Origin: JBEKCP01 sp049509515 | Lineage (GTDB): Bacteria; Planctomycetota; Planctomycetia; Pirellulales; Thermoguttaceae | Direction of reading: 5' to 3' | Length of the DNA: 64,000 nucleotides | NCBI GenBank assembly: GCA_049509515.1 | Contig: JBEKZV010000013.1 | Location: 97,206-161,205, forward strand | In this document: one piece after another, positions 8,511 through 16,724 of the stretch | How the letters are laid out: each line of letters begins with the position of its first letter | Numbering within the stretch: the first letter of the stretch is position 1 | Position numbers and translations under genes: made by a program | Notes under the pieces: generated by a model | What the model saw: the letters and a program-made list of their open reading frames with translations, nothing else | What the model was told of the DNA's origin: nothing | Database searches by the model: none

Positions 8511-9989
8511 CTACTCGGCGGGTCTTTCGCCGCCGGACCCCTCATTCTCGCGTCCCTTGGCGATCTTGTCCAGTAGGGCCGAGACGTCCCGGTAGAGGTA
8601 GTCCATCGAGGCCAGGATCGTGAGGTGCCGCTCGGCCGTGGCCAGGTCGCCGACCTGGAAGGCGAGCTTTCCGGCCCGGTAGAGGGCCTTTTTCTTGTTC
8701 TCGCCGTCGCGGTCGGGGATTTCCTGGATGGCGGCGTCGTACTGCGTCTTGGCCAGGGGCAACTGCCTGATTCTCTCGAAGCACTCGCCGAGGGCCAGGA
8801 GGCAGCGGCCCTTGTTGCGGGGGTCGTTGCGGGCGACCTGGAGCTCGCGGATCGCCTCGCTGAACTCCCCGAGGAGCTTGTGGCGGACGGCCAGCTCGTA
8901 GCGGTATTCGAGCTTGTTGGGGAACCGCTCGCAGCGGGACTTGTAAAGGGCCAGCTCCTTGGTGTACAGCTCGTTGCGGATCCGCTCCGCCTCGGCCTTT
9001 TCGGCGGGGTCGCCACTCTGCCGAAACCGCTTGTCGGCCGCCGCCCAGTGCACGCGGACCTCGCGGATCTGCAACTCCTCCATGGTCTCGCGGAGGCCGG
9101 GATCGTCGGACACCTTCATGGCCTGGGCGTAGACCTCCGCCGCGTCCTTGTAGCGGTCGGCCATCAGGTAGAACTGGGCCAATTCGTGGTACCCGGAGAG
9201 GTCCTCGGGCTGGCGGGCGACGCGGCCTTTGAGCCGTTCCTCGGGGGTGAGGTCTTCCCCGCCTTGCTGGCCGGGGCCGGACCGGCTGCCGGGCCGGCGC
9301 TCCCGCCCATCCTCGTCCCATTTGCCCTGGACGATCGTCTTCTCGACGGCCAGGCGGGCGATGGCCCGTTTGGCCTCCTCGTCGTCCGGCCTGGCCTTTT
9401 CCACGCGATGCCAGAAGGCGATGGCCTCGTCGAACCGTTGGCGCTTGCCCAGGGCCGTGCCCAGTTGCTTACAGACCTCCGGATCGTTGGGGGCGGCCTC
9501 GACGGCGCACTTCAGGTAAAACAGCTCGCAGTCGCTGTAGCCGGTGTGAATGGGCTCCTCTCCTTCGGCTGCGATGGCCGCCGAGGCGGCGGCCATGGCC
9601 TGCAGCGTCGGCACGTCCCAGGGATTGACTCTCAATACGGGCACGCCGTTCTTGATCACCTTGTCCCAGTCGCTCTGCGCCAGGGCCTTCTTGACGGCAG
9701 ACCGGGCCCCGCGCTCCTTGAACTGGGCCATGCTGCTGCCCTTCTTGTTGTTGTTGTACTTCCGCTGCAGATTGCCCACGAAATTCTGGACGTAGACCGG
9801 ATTGCCCGGGTCGCCCAGCACGCACTGCGAGAACAGCTCCGTCGCGTAGTCGTAGTTCTCCTGGCCGGTCTGCTTGTTGCCGGCCTCGAAGCACTTTTGC
9901 AGGCGCTTGCGGGCCGCAGGCGAGAGGGGCTGCCGCTTGCGGGGCTCGGGCGCTTGCTCGGGGTGCTCAGAGGAATCTTGTGTTGCCAT
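8511..9989 (-). CDS. TPR-repeat protein upstream of rpsT
   Basis: A 492-residue soluble protein with no signal peptide. The N-terminus is charged and proline-rich, with RKRQPLSPAARKRLQKCFEA. Helical repeats of TPR type follow through the rest of the chain, for example NYDYATELFSQCVLGDPGNP, EAAPNDPEVCKQLGTALGK, LSGYHELAQFYLMADRYKDA and RCLLALGECFERIRQLPLAK. The region near residue 235 is a Gly/Arg-rich insertion. TPR proteins mediate protein-protein contacts; the specific partner is unknown. An alternative GTG start lies at 10013. The link to rpsT suggests growth-coupled expression, but that is inference. Confidence 0.82.
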   Translation of the reverse strand: MATQDSSEHPEQAPEPRKRQPLSPAARKRLQKCFEAGNKQTGQENYDYATELFSQCVLGDPGNPVYVQNFVGNLQRKYNNNKKGSSMAQFKERGARSAVKKALAQSDWDKVIKNGVPVLRVNPWDVPTLQAMAAASAAIAAEGEEPIHTGYSDCELFYLKCAVEAAPNDPEVCKQLGTALGKRQRFDEAIAFWHRVEKARPDDEEAKRAIARLAVEKTIVQGKWDEDGRERRPGSRSGPGQQGGEDLTPEERLKGRVARQPEDLSGYHELAQFYLMADRYKDAAEVYAQAMKVSDDPGLRETMEELQIREVRVHWAAADKRFRQSGDPAEKAEAERIRNELYTKELALYKSRCERFPNKLEYRYELAVRHKLLGEFSEAIRELQVARNDPRNKGRCLLALGECFERIRQLPLAKTQYDAAIQEIPDRDGENKKKALYRAGKLAFQVGDLATAERHLTILASMDYLYRDVSALLDKIAKGRENEGSGGERPAE

Positions 9990-10123
9990 GTTCGTGCCGG
10001 ATCGATCGTCCACTTACTCCGTCAAGGCGAACCGTCGGCTCCTGGCGACTGCTGCCCGGGAGACCCCGGGCCTCGAGAAACGGCGACGGAACAAACAACC
10101 CATTGTAACAAGCCGACGGGGCT

Positions 10124-10236
10124 GGGAAAAAGGGGATAGTCCCCATTTGTGCCACGGATACGGGGGGCAGCCTGGTCGCGACCAACCTTCGCTTCGCGCC
10201 CGTTCCGGCAAATGGGGACTGTCCCTTTTCTCCCTG
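10124..10236. repeat. Dispersed palindromic element, copy A
   Basis: The left arm AAAAAGGGGATAGTCCCC is followed by ATTTG; the right arm CAAATGGGGACTGTCCC runs into TTTTC. The arms are inverted and about 60 bases apart, and the inner right flank GTTCCGG adjoins the arm. Copies B (37159-37234) and C (58240-58316) share these arms and much of the core. Copy A has a longer, more diverged core. Confidence 0.85.
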
Positions 10237-10260
10237 GGAGGGTGCGGGCGGGGGCGTCCG

Positions 10261-10443
10261 CTACCGCTGCTGCCGCAACGTTATCCACCCGAGGAACCCC
10301 AGAATGGCCGCCGAGAGCACCACCCCCACATCCATCCCCCAGCTCACCCTGGCGAAGGGGAAACGGGCGGCCAGGTCGATTCCGAACAACAACGCGAGCA
10401 GCCCGGCAATCACCAGAGCGACGATACACAAAACTTTGGGCAT
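10261..10443 (-). CDS. Small membrane protein, two helices
   Basis: A 60-residue frame that is almost entirely hydrophobic. The first helix is VLCIVALVIAGLLALLFGI, the second is VGVVLSAAILGFLGWITL, ending in a basic tail RQQR. GAAGAG lies about 8 bases before the ATG. I do not recognise the family. Small two-helix proteins of this type are common in planctomycetes and usually lack an assigned role. The clear Shine-Dalgarno sequence and orderly helix pattern argue that it is real. It is flanked by palindromic element A. Confidence 0.55.
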   Translation of the reverse strand: MPKVLCIVALVIAGLLALLFGIDLAARFPFARVSWGMDVGVVLSAAILGFLGWITLRQQR

Positions 10444-10613
10444 ACAATCTCTTCGCTCTCAGGTCCAGCGGTAGTCTCATGGCGGCATCTGTTAGTATAA
10501 TCGCAGATCGGGTGGCACACCACTGCCAAAGTCCCCCGGCTGCCATGAGGTTTCGTTGCGGCCTGGGGGGCGCGCACAGAGCAAAGGACGCGGTTTTGAC
10601 ACCACAAGAGGGG

Positions 10614-11771
10614 ATGGACACCGACGGATCGCCCGACTGGGCGGAGTTTCGCCGCCAAATGCCCGTCGCACGCCGCTGGGCGTACTTCGATCATGCGGCC
10701 GTGGCGCCGCTGAGCGGTCCGGCCGGGCGGGCGCTGGCCCGCTGGGCCGAGGACGCCGTGCTGATGGGCAGCGCGGACTATGCCGCCTGGAAGGAGGGGG
10801 TCGAGGAGACCCGCCGTCGGGCTGCACGCCTGATCGCCGCCCAAAGCGAGGAGATCGCGCTGGTCCCGAACACCACGGCCGGAATCAACCTGGTGGCCGA
10901 GGGGTTTCCGTGGCAACCCGGCGACAACGTCGTGGTGCCCGATAACGAGTTCCCCACGAACTTGTACCCCTGGATGAACTTGGCTGCGCGGGGAGTCGAG
11001 ACCCGGCGAGTGCCGGCTGAGGAGGGCCGGATGCCCGCCGAGCGGTTGGCGGCCGCCTGCGATGCCCGCACCCGCATCGTCAGTGCCAGTTGGGTTTCGT
11101 ACTCCAGCGGCTGGCGGCAAGAATTGGGCCTGCTGGCCGAGATGGTTCATCAGCGGGGGGCGCTCCTGTTTCTGGACGCCATCCAGGGGCTGGGGGCGTT
11201 TCCGTTGGATGTCCGCCGCACCCCGGTGGACTTCCTGGCTGCCGACGGCCATAAATGGCTGCTGGGGCCGGAAGGGGCGGGGATTTTCTACATTCGCCGC
11301 GAGCACCTCGATCGCCTGCGGCCGGTCGGCGTGGGTTGGCACAGCGTGGTCCATTCTTCCGACTTTAGCCGGATCGAGTTGGCGCTGCGGCAGACGGCCG
11401 CCCGCTACGAGGGGGGCTCGTGGAACATGGCCGGCACGCTGGCCTTGGGGGCCAGCCTCGGGCTGATCGAGCGACTTGGCCCGGAGGCCATTTCCCGCCG
11501 GATTCTGGAGGTGACCGACCTGGCCTGCCGGCGGTTGGAGGAGATTGGGGCCGTGGTCCGCAGCGACCGCCGGGAGCCGCACTCCAGCGGGATCGTTCTG
11601 TTCGAGTTGCCCGGCTGCGACCCGGTGGCCGCCCGCAAGGCCTGTCTCGAGCGGCAAGTGGCCCTGAGCTGCCGCGGCGGGGGACTGCGGATCAGTCCCC
11701 ATGCCTACAACGACGCCTCGGACGTCGGTCGGCTGATCGATGCGCTGGAGGCGGCGCGGAAACAGGCATGA
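10614..11771 (+). CDS. PLP-dependent class V aminotransferase (isopenicillin N epimerase-like)
   Basis: A 385-residue pyridoxal-phosphate enzyme. Visible motifs are YFDHAAVAPLSG near the N-terminus, the cofactor-contact stretch VPNTTAGINLVAEG, FLDAIQGLGAFPLD with the PLP-binding Asp, and the Schiff-base lysine in ADGHKWLLGPEG. The C-terminus has SCRGGGLRISPHAYN, typical of epimerase-like members. The catalytic Cys loop of SufS/IscS-type desulfurases is absent, so it should not be called a cysteine desulfurase. A TTG at 10596 preceded by AAGGA is an alternative start. The substrate cannot be told from sequence. It stands just upstream of coaD on the same strand (56-base gap). Confidence 0.88.
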   Translation: MDTDGSPDWAEFRRQMPVARRWAYFDHAAVAPLSGPAGRALARWAEDAVLMGSADYAAWKEGVEETRRRAARLIAAQSEEIALVPNTTAGINLVAEGFPWQPGDNVVVPDNEFPTNLYPWMNLAARGVETRRVPAEEGRMPAERLAAACDARTRIVSASWVSYSSGWRQELGLLAEMVHQRGALLFLDAIQGLGAFPLDVRRTPVDFLAADGHKWLLGPEGAGIFYIRREHLDRLRPVGVGWHSVVHSSDFSRIELALRQTAARYEGGSWNMAGTLALGASLGLIERLGPEAISRRILEVTDLACRRLEEIGAVVRSDRREPHSSGIVLFELPGCDPVAARKACLERQVALSCRGGGLRISPHAYNDASDVGRLIDALEAARKQA

Positions 11772-11827
11772 GACCCATAGGACCTATGGCAGCATTTGCC
11801 GGGTGACCGGCCAGGAGTTCGAACCGA

Positions 11828-12340
11828 ATGGAACCATCCTTGTTGCCCGCGGCCGTCTATCCGGGTTCCTTCGATCCGGTCACGCTGGGACACCTCAACG
11901 TGATGGAGCGGGCCAGCCGCCTGTTCTCCCGGCTGATCGTGGGCGTGGGGATCAACATCGAGAAGCAGAGTCTGTTTTCGCCCGAGGAGCGGGTAGAGAT
12001 GATCGGCCGGGCGACGACTCACCTGGGGAACCTCGAGATCCGCACGTTCCAGGGGCTGGCGGTGGACTTCGTGCGGGAGTGCGGGGCGCGGATCATGGTC
12101 CGCGGCGTGCGTCCCATCAGCGACATCGCGGCCGAGCTGACGATGATGATGGCCAACCGGCGGCTGGCGCCGGACGTGGAGACGCTGTTCATGATCGCAG
12201 ACGGCGAGTTGGCGCACGTTTCCAGCTCGCTCATAAAGCAGATCGCCTCGGTGGCCACGGACGAGGAGCTTGCCCGCTTCCTGCCGCCCGGCGTGGTGCA
12301 GGCGGTGCGGAAGAAGATGGGGCGCGAGACGGAGGGGTAG
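11828..12340 (+). CDS. coaD: Phosphopantetheine adenylyltransferase
   Basis: Transfers AMP from ATP to 4'-phosphopantetheine, the penultimate step of coenzyme A synthesis in the cytoplasm. The 170-residue protein has the nucleotidyltransferase T/HxGH motif in YPGSFDPVTLGHLNV, the substrate-site block VRGVRPISD, and the second signature HVSSSLIKQIA. Length is normal for the family. It follows the aminotransferase gene with a 56-base gap and may be co-transcribed. A planctomycete-type tandem repeat begins 18 bases after the stop. Confidence 0.97.
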   Translation: MEPSLLPAAVYPGSFDPVTLGHLNVMERASRLFSRLIVGVGINIEKQSLFSPEERVEMIGRATTHLGNLEIRTFQGLAVDFVRECGARIMVRGVRPISDIAAELTMMMANRRLAPDVETLFMIADGELAHVSSSLIKQIASVATDEELARFLPPGVVQAVRKKMGRETEG

Positions 12341-12357
12341 CTCGTAGTACCGGCAGT

Positions 12358-12466
12358 CATACCAACCCGAAGCGCCAGCGAGGGCGATTCGGCGGGCGCC
12401 GCCATACCAACCCGAAGCGCCAGCGAGGGCGATTCGGCGGGCGCCGCCATACCAACCCGAAGCGCC
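12358..12466. repeat. 45-bp tandem repeat, 2.4 units
   Basis: Two identical 45-base units start CATACCAACCCGAAGCGCC at 12358 and 12403, and a third partial unit begins at 12448. An inverted, diverged copy (TTGGGGTTAGTATGGCG) follows near 12503. The word ACCCGAAGCGCCAGCGAGGG resembles a dispersed repeat I recall from planctomycete genomes. It lies between the convergent ends of coaD and the serpin gene and could fold into stem-loops. Confidence 0.85.
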
Positions 12467-12529
12467 CGGCGAGGCAACCTCGCCATCGCCATCGCTGGCG
12501 ATTGGGGTTAGTATGGCGCGTCGCGGGCG

Positions 12530-13891
12530 CTAGCGGCTATCGGCTCCGGTGTTCGCCGCCGCGCTGCCCGCCGGGGCCTTCGGGTCGCTGATCCATCCGG
12601 CAAAGAGCACGCTGCGGCTCTCGTTATGCACGATGGCGAACACGAAGGGGCGGTCGGCGTGGAAGTCAACCCGTGGGGGGTGCAGCGACGGGGCTGCGCT
12701 GCAACCGATCGAGTAGTGTACCGAGGTCGTTACCGCCGTGGCGACCGTCCCCTTCTCGTGGACTTCGATGGAGGCGTCGTGAAAGACGTCGCTGAGATAG
12801 ACTCGGTAGGCGTCGAGCTTCTTGACGATCATCCGGTCGAAGTCGGCCTTGCCGCTGTCGAAGGCGGCCTTCACGCCCATTTCGCAAAGCGCGCCTTTCA
12901 CGTCCACGTGGGTACGGAACTCGAATTTCGGCAGCAGCACGTCGACCTCGCAGGGCGCGGCTCCCGTCTTTAGCTTCGTGATCCTCTCCACCGAAAGCGG
13001 CTCGACGAGCTTCTGCACGGGCAGGATTTCTCCCGGCAGGAAAATGTACATTGAGAATCGCCCGTCGACGTACGGAATCTCAAGGAACTGGAATTGGTCG
13101 TCGGCCGCGTGGAGCAGGACCGACCGCTGGTGCATGGTCGGCACGGCTTGCGTCCGCGAGCGGTCGAGGTGGAACGGCAGGTCGCGCGTCGCGCCCGCCT
13201 CGAAGCGGCTGCCCCAGTCCGCCTTGAAGTAGACGGCGTTGACGGTCACCAGCCCGGGCTCGTCGACTACACCCGGCCCGCTCCGCGAGCGGAGGTCCTC
13301 CGCCCCGATCACCTGCTTGATCCGGCCGCGAGTCTCGCGCGAGACCCAGCGATTGATTTCACCGCTCGCTTCGCCCGGGCGGCGGAAACTCGCCTTCCGA
13401 AAGGACACGCCGAGCGCCTTTTCCAGGTGGTCCGTGTAGCTCTTCCGGAATTCCGCGTAACTGCCGTCCAGCCAGGCGGAGTTGGCGACAGTTACCTCGA
13501 TTCGCTTGTCCTTCGCGGCCGACTCGATCTGGCCGCGAAGCCGCCCGATGTCACCGGCCAGGCGATCGTTGTCCTCGGGAAAGTGCATCGTGCCGGCCAG
13601 CTCGTTTCGTGTCTCGCCGCCGCTGGCGAGATAGGAAAGCGCCAACGCCTGGAAGATGCCCTGGGGCGAGAGCACCGCGTTGGGGGCCGCCTGCGCCGAC
13701 CGCGCGTGGTGCTTCAGCAGATCGAGGCTGAAGGCGTTGATTCGCTGGCTGAGCTCCGGGATCACGACGGGGACGGGCCCTCCCGGGGTGGAGCCCAGGA
13801 ACGGCAAGGTGCACAGCAGCACCACCAGGGCCGCGCGGAAGCTTCGCCGCGCGGCCGTGGCAGAACTATCTCTGCTGCGGGGTGATTCCAT
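12530..13891 (-). CDS. Serpin family protease inhibitor, exported
   Basis: A 453-residue serpin with an N-terminal hydrophobic export segment (FRAALVVLLCTLPFLGS). Serpins trap serine or cysteine proteases by inserting a cleaved reactive loop. Family blocks seen are NAVLSPQGIFQALALSYLAS (helix B region), VTVNAVYFKADW (strand 3A), FLEIPYVDGRFSMYIFLP and the C-terminal HADRPFVFAIVHNES. The hinge EKGTVATAVTTSV has small residues at P14 to P9, compatible with inhibitory function. From hinge Glu to the conserved PFVF there are 36 residues, about nine more than in alpha-1-antitrypsin by my count, so the loop is unusually long and P1 cannot be placed. GGGAGGA precedes the ATG. Confidence 0.93.
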   Translation of the reverse strand: MESPRSRDSSATAARRSFRAALVVLLCTLPFLGSTPGGPVPVVIPELSQRINAFSLDLLKHHARSAQAAPNAVLSPQGIFQALALSYLASGGETRNELAGTMHFPEDNDRLAGDIGRLRGQIESAAKDKRIEVTVANSAWLDGSYAEFRKSYTDHLEKALGVSFRKASFRRPGEASGEINRWVSRETRGRIKQVIGAEDLRSRSGPGVVDEPGLVTVNAVYFKADWGSRFEAGATRDLPFHLDRSRTQAVPTMHQRSVLLHAADDQFQFLEIPYVDGRFSMYIFLPGEILPVQKLVEPLSVERITKLKTGAAPCEVDVLLPKFEFRTHVDVKGALCEMGVKAAFDSGKADFDRMIVKKLDAYRVYLSDVFHDASIEVHEKGTVATAVTTSVHYSIGCSAAPSLHPPRVDFHADRPFVFAIVHNESRSVLFAGWISDPKAPAGSAAANTGADSR

Positions 13892-14131
13892 GGGTAATCC
13901 TCCCTCGCATGGGTCGATGAACCGTGCGGGAACGTCTCCCGCCCTGTCCCTCTTAGATACCTCGCCCTTTGGATTTATTCCCGCGGGGTCACAATTCCGT
14001 GAGTTAACAAGGTGCTAGGATCCCGTGTTCACATTCTCGGTATCCCAACTGGGCGCTGTTCGATAAAGTAGATCGCGCTTCCCGGCCGGTCCTCAACCGC
14101 CTTTGCTGCCGCGGCTGCGCCGTCCTGGGGC

Positions 14132-14440
14132 TTAATCGGACTCCAGCCGACCTTGCCAATACCCCGGCCTCCGCCGGCCGTGGGCGACCGCGACGATCTC
14201 AATGCGGTCCGCGGCGATGCGGTAGACCACCACGAACGGAAAGCGTTTCATCAGGTATCGACGCGTTCCGAACAAGTATTCCGCCCAGAGTTCCGGGGAT
14301 CGCTGAATGGCATCTCCCGCATCCTGGAGTTCCTTCCGAAACGACTCCGCCGCATTCCGGCTGCGCTCCGCGTACCAATCGTATGCGGCAAGCGCATCGA
14401 TCCGCGCATCAGGATGGAACTGGAGCGGCAGTCTAGCCAT
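14132..14440 (-). CDS. RelE/ParE-family toxin
   Basis: A 102-residue toxin of a type II toxin-antitoxin pair. The fold signatures are FHPDARIDALAAYDWYAERS (helical hairpin), RYLMKRFPFVVVYRI and IEIVAVAHGRRRPGYW, the typical C-terminal strand block. ParE members inhibit gyrase and RelE members cut mRNA on the ribosome; sequence alone does not decide, but AHGRRRPGYW looks ParE-like. The ATG at 14440 overlaps the antitoxin frame by 8 bases, the usual antitoxin-first arrangement. Confidence 0.88.
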   Translation of the reverse strand: MARLPLQFHPDARIDALAAYDWYAERSRNAAESFRKELQDAGDAIQRSPELWAEYLFGTRRYLMKRFPFVVVYRIAADRIEIVAVAHGRRRPGYWQGRLESD

Positions 14441-14666
14441 GCCCGCGGTGACGCATTTCGCGCATGACGTCGTCCCACGGGATGAGTTTGACGCCGGCTT
14501 GGTCGATGGACTCCATCCGCCGTCGAATCTCGGCGGCCCATGCTGCGTCAACGTCGTCGTCGGTTTCCGTGTCCAGGCTGCGGATCAGCGACGCGGCGAT
14601 TTCCGCGCGGTCCGAGTCAGGCAACGCCAGGGCAGATTGGAGAACGCCTTGTGATTCAGACTTCAT
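14433..14666 (-). CDS. Addiction-module antitoxin
   Basis: A 77-residue antitoxin of the small acidic family (pattern LALPDSDRAEIAASLIRSLD followed by a Trp-rich EIRRRMESIDQAGVKLIPWD) that typically pairs with ParE-like toxins. The C-terminal half is presumed to wrap the toxin. It overlaps the toxin gene by 8 bases and is translated first. A weak upstream promoter may exist (TTGCAT, 17-base spacer, GATGAT, reverse strand). Function follows from the family and the pairing. Confidence 0.85.
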   Translation of the reverse strand: MKSESQGVLQSALALPDSDRAEIAASLIRSLDTETDDDVDAAWAAEIRRRMESIDQAGVKLIPWDDVMREMRHRGHG

Positions 14667-14734
14667 ACTCTCATCATCCCGGATGGACGATCAAGATGCA
14701 ACGCGACTGCCCAATAACCCCATGATGAACCTCC

Positions 14735-15814
14735 TCAGTTCTTCTCCGCCCGCTGGGCGCCGCCGTCGCGGTTGAGGTAGTGGCGGAGGTAGCGGGCCCG
14801 CTCGATGTTGCGGTCCGTGCTGGCCAGCTCGCCGCCGGTGAGCTTCTGCAAGTGGGCCGGCTGCGTGCGGATGAAGAGATCGTTGATGTCCGCGATCCGC
14901 AGGTCCTGGATCAGGCCCAGGTTGACGCCCATCCGCACGCTCGACAGGAGGTGCATGGTCTCCTCGGAGCTGATCGTCTGGGCGGTCCGCAGGATGCCGT
15001 AGGCCCGGCTCACCCGGTCGTGCAGGTTCTCGTGGCTTTCCTTGATGAGGAACTGCCGGGCCTGGCGCTCGTAGTCGATGATCACCGGCACGATGTCGCG
15101 GACTTGCTGGACCAGTTCCTGCTCGGAGCGGCCCAGGGTGATCTGGTTGCTGATCTGGTAGAAGTCGCCGGTGGCCTGCGAGCCCTCGCCGTACAGGCCG
15201 CGGACCGCCAGGCTGATCTTCTGCAGGCTGCGGAAGACCTTCTCGATCTGCCGCGTGATCACCAGGGCCGGCAGGTGGAGCATCACGCTGACGCGCATCC
15301 CCGTGCCGACGTTGGTCGGGCAGGCCGTCAGGTATCCCAGCCGCTCGTGGAAGGCGTAGGTGGCGCGCTGTTCGATGCCGTCGTCGATCCCGTTGATCTG
15401 CTCCCAGACGCTGCCGAGATTGAAGCCGCTCTGCAGGACCTGGATCCGCAGGTGGTCCTCCTCGTTGATCATCAGGCTGAACTTCTCGGCGCGGTCGATG
15501 GCCACGGCGCGGCGGCCCTGGCTCTCGGCGTGCTCGCGGCTGATCAGGTGCCGCTCGACGAGGAACTGGCGGTCCACCCCCTCCAGCTCATCGACGGCCA
15601 CGTACAGCAACTCGCCGGAGCTGTTGGCCGCCAGGATGGCGTCGCGCAGCGACCGCTCGATCTGCACGCGGTCCTGGGGCGTGGCCCGGCTGATGAACGG
15701 GAAGTCGGCCAGGTTGCGGGCCAGGCGGATGCGGCTGCTGATGACGATGTCCGCTTCCGGCCCCATGCCCCGCAGCCATTCCCCGCTGCTCTGCGCCAGT
15801 TCGTTCAGGTCCAA
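14735..15814 (-). CDS. mcsB: Protein arginine kinase McsB
   Basis: Phosphorylates arginine residues in proteins, marking them for ClpCP degradation in the Firmicute systems where it is best studied. The 359-residue protein has phosphagen-kinase motifs: VISSRIRLARNL near the N-terminus, NEEDHLRIQ, the catalytic cysteine in TACPTNVGTGMR, and SSVRMGVNLGLI near the C-terminus. I chose the TTG at 15814, preceded by AAGGGGAG, because it gives the normal family length and begins at conserved sequence (LDLNELAQSSGEWLRG). The frame continues 40 codons further but runs through palindromic repeat DNA. McsA is encoded just upstream, with an inserted palindrome between them. Confidence 0.95.
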   Translation of the reverse strand: MDLNELAQSSGEWLRGMGPEADIVISSRIRLARNLADFPFISRATPQDRVQIERSLRDAILAANSSGELLYVAVDELEGVDRQFLVERHLISREHAESQGRRAVAIDRAEKFSLMINEEDHLRIQVLQSGFNLGSVWEQINGIDDGIEQRATYAFHERLGYLTACPTNVGTGMRVSVMLHLPALVITRQIEKVFRSLQKISLAVRGLYGEGSQATGDFYQISNQITLGRSEQELVQQVRDIVPVIIDYERQARQFLIKESHENLHDRVSRAYGILRTAQTISSEETMHLLSSVRMGVNLGLIQDLRIADINDLFIRTQPAHLQKLTGGELASTDRNIERARYLRHYLNRDGGAQRAEKN

Positions 15815-15978
15815 GGCCGTCTCCCCTTCTATTCCACTATTCCGACTCGGCGGTGTGGCACTGCTTGCCCGCTGCCGCAACGCCGTCCCGCGGGAAAATA
15901 GGCTTCCGCCGGCAGCGGGCAAGCAGTGGCACACGGGTATTGGGTTGCAAGGCCGTTTCCCCTGCTACTCCGACTCGG
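15812..15978. repeat. Inserted palindrome flanked by direct repeats in the mcsA-mcsB spacer
   Basis: An inverted repeat with 25-base arms (15853-15877 and 15910-15934, one mismatch) encloses a 32-base loop. It is flanked by an imperfect direct repeat, 15812-15850 and 15948-15978. Read on the reverse strand, both copies contain CCGAGTCGGA, then a TAG, then an AGGGGA-type ribosome-binding site and CGGCC-TTG. Thus the mcsA end and the mcsB start signal occur twice. The upstream duplicate would open a 37-codon frame through the palindrome that ends in AESE, echoing the McsA end TESE. Confidence 0.85.
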
Positions 15979-16474
15979 TGCGGCGGATCTCGTCGCGGAG
16001 CTGCGAGGCCCGCTCGTAGTTCTCCTGGTCGATGGCTTCTTTCATCTCGCGGCGCAGCCGGATCAATTGCGTCCGCTGTTGGCTCGCGGCCGGGGCGCGG
16101 CGCGGCCGCTTCCCGGTGTGCTCCGACTCCCCGTGGACGTTCACCAGCAGCGGGTCCAACTGGGCCTGGAACGCCACGTAGTCGTGCGGGCAGCCCAACC
16201 GCCCCTGGCTGCGGAACTCGTAGAACGTGATGCCGCACACCGGGCAGGCCTGCTGGTCCAGGCGGGCCAACTCCTCGGCCGTCTGGCCGATGGCCATCTG
16301 CTGGACCTGCTGGGCCAAGGCAGTCGCCATGCCCGCGGGACCGGTCGGCTCACCGGACGACGACGTCAGGTACTGCCGCGCGTGGTCCTCGCACAGGTGC
16401 AGCTCCTGCGGCTTCCCGCCGGTCAACTCCGTGATGTGGAACGTCGCCGCGCGATCGCACTGCTGGCATTTCAT
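15965..16474 (-). CDS. mcsA: McsA-like zinc-finger/UVR protein, McsB activator
   Basis: A 169-residue activator of McsB. Three CxxC-type pairs are visible: MKCQQC at the N-terminus with HLCEDH, and ACPVCG with GRLGCPHDY further on, which should bind zinc. A UVR helix closes the protein (IRLRREMKEAIDQENYERAS, then QLRDEIRR). The order mcsA then mcsB is that of the Firmicute clpC operon, although ctsR and clpC are absent here. Transcribed divergently from trpE. Confidence 0.93.
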   Translation of the reverse strand: MKCQQCDRAATFHITELTGGKPQELHLCEDHARQYLTSSSGEPTGPAGMATALAQQVQQMAIGQTAEELARLDQQACPVCGITFYEFRSQGRLGCPHDYVAFQAQLDPLLVNVHGESEHTGKRPRRAPAASQQRTQLIRLRREMKEAIDQENYERASQLRDEIRRTESE

Positions 16475-16640
16475 CGCCGTCCGTCTCCCCTCAGTCCACT
16501 AGGATTCTAGCGGCACGTCGCAACCGAGTCAACCGGAGCGCCGCGAACCGGCGGCAGGGGTTAAAGTGTTGGCCAGCAAGCGGTTTGCGGCGGCGGTTTG
16601 CGGCGGGCGGTTGCGGCACGGGCCGCCCCCTGGTACAGTG

Positions 16641-16724
16641 GCTTGTGGCTGGTGACCTGTGGTTCGTGACCAGCCACCAGCCACTGGCCACTAGCCACTA
16701 GCCACCAGCCACTGGTACCCAGCC
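16641..16724. repeat. AGCCACT/AGCCACC word repeats in the trpE leader
   Basis: The 80 bases before the trpE ATG are built from recurring words such as CCAGCCACTGGCCACTAGCC and their reverse complements (GTGGCTGGTGACCTGTGG). Several small hairpins are possible. There is no recognisable leader peptide with tandem Trp codons and no T-box, so I do not call attenuation. A Shine-Dalgarno sequence is not evident. Confidence 0.6.

Noticed and set aside
10614..11771. Cysteine desulfurase (SufS)
   Set aside because: The fold and PLP lysine fit, but the catalytic Cys loop is absent, and the C-terminal SCRGGGLRISPH block fits epimerase-like class V proteins.
12358..12466. CRISPR array
   Set aside because: The units are contiguous tandem copies with no variable spacers.
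14735..15934. McsB start 40 codons further upstream
   Set aside because: That extension is translated from palindromic repeat DNA, while the TTG at 15814 has a strong ribosome-binding site and gives normal length.
16641..16724. Tryptophan attenuator or T-box before trpE
   Set aside because: No leader peptide with tandem Trp codons, no T-box sequence and no terminator with a T tract is visible.
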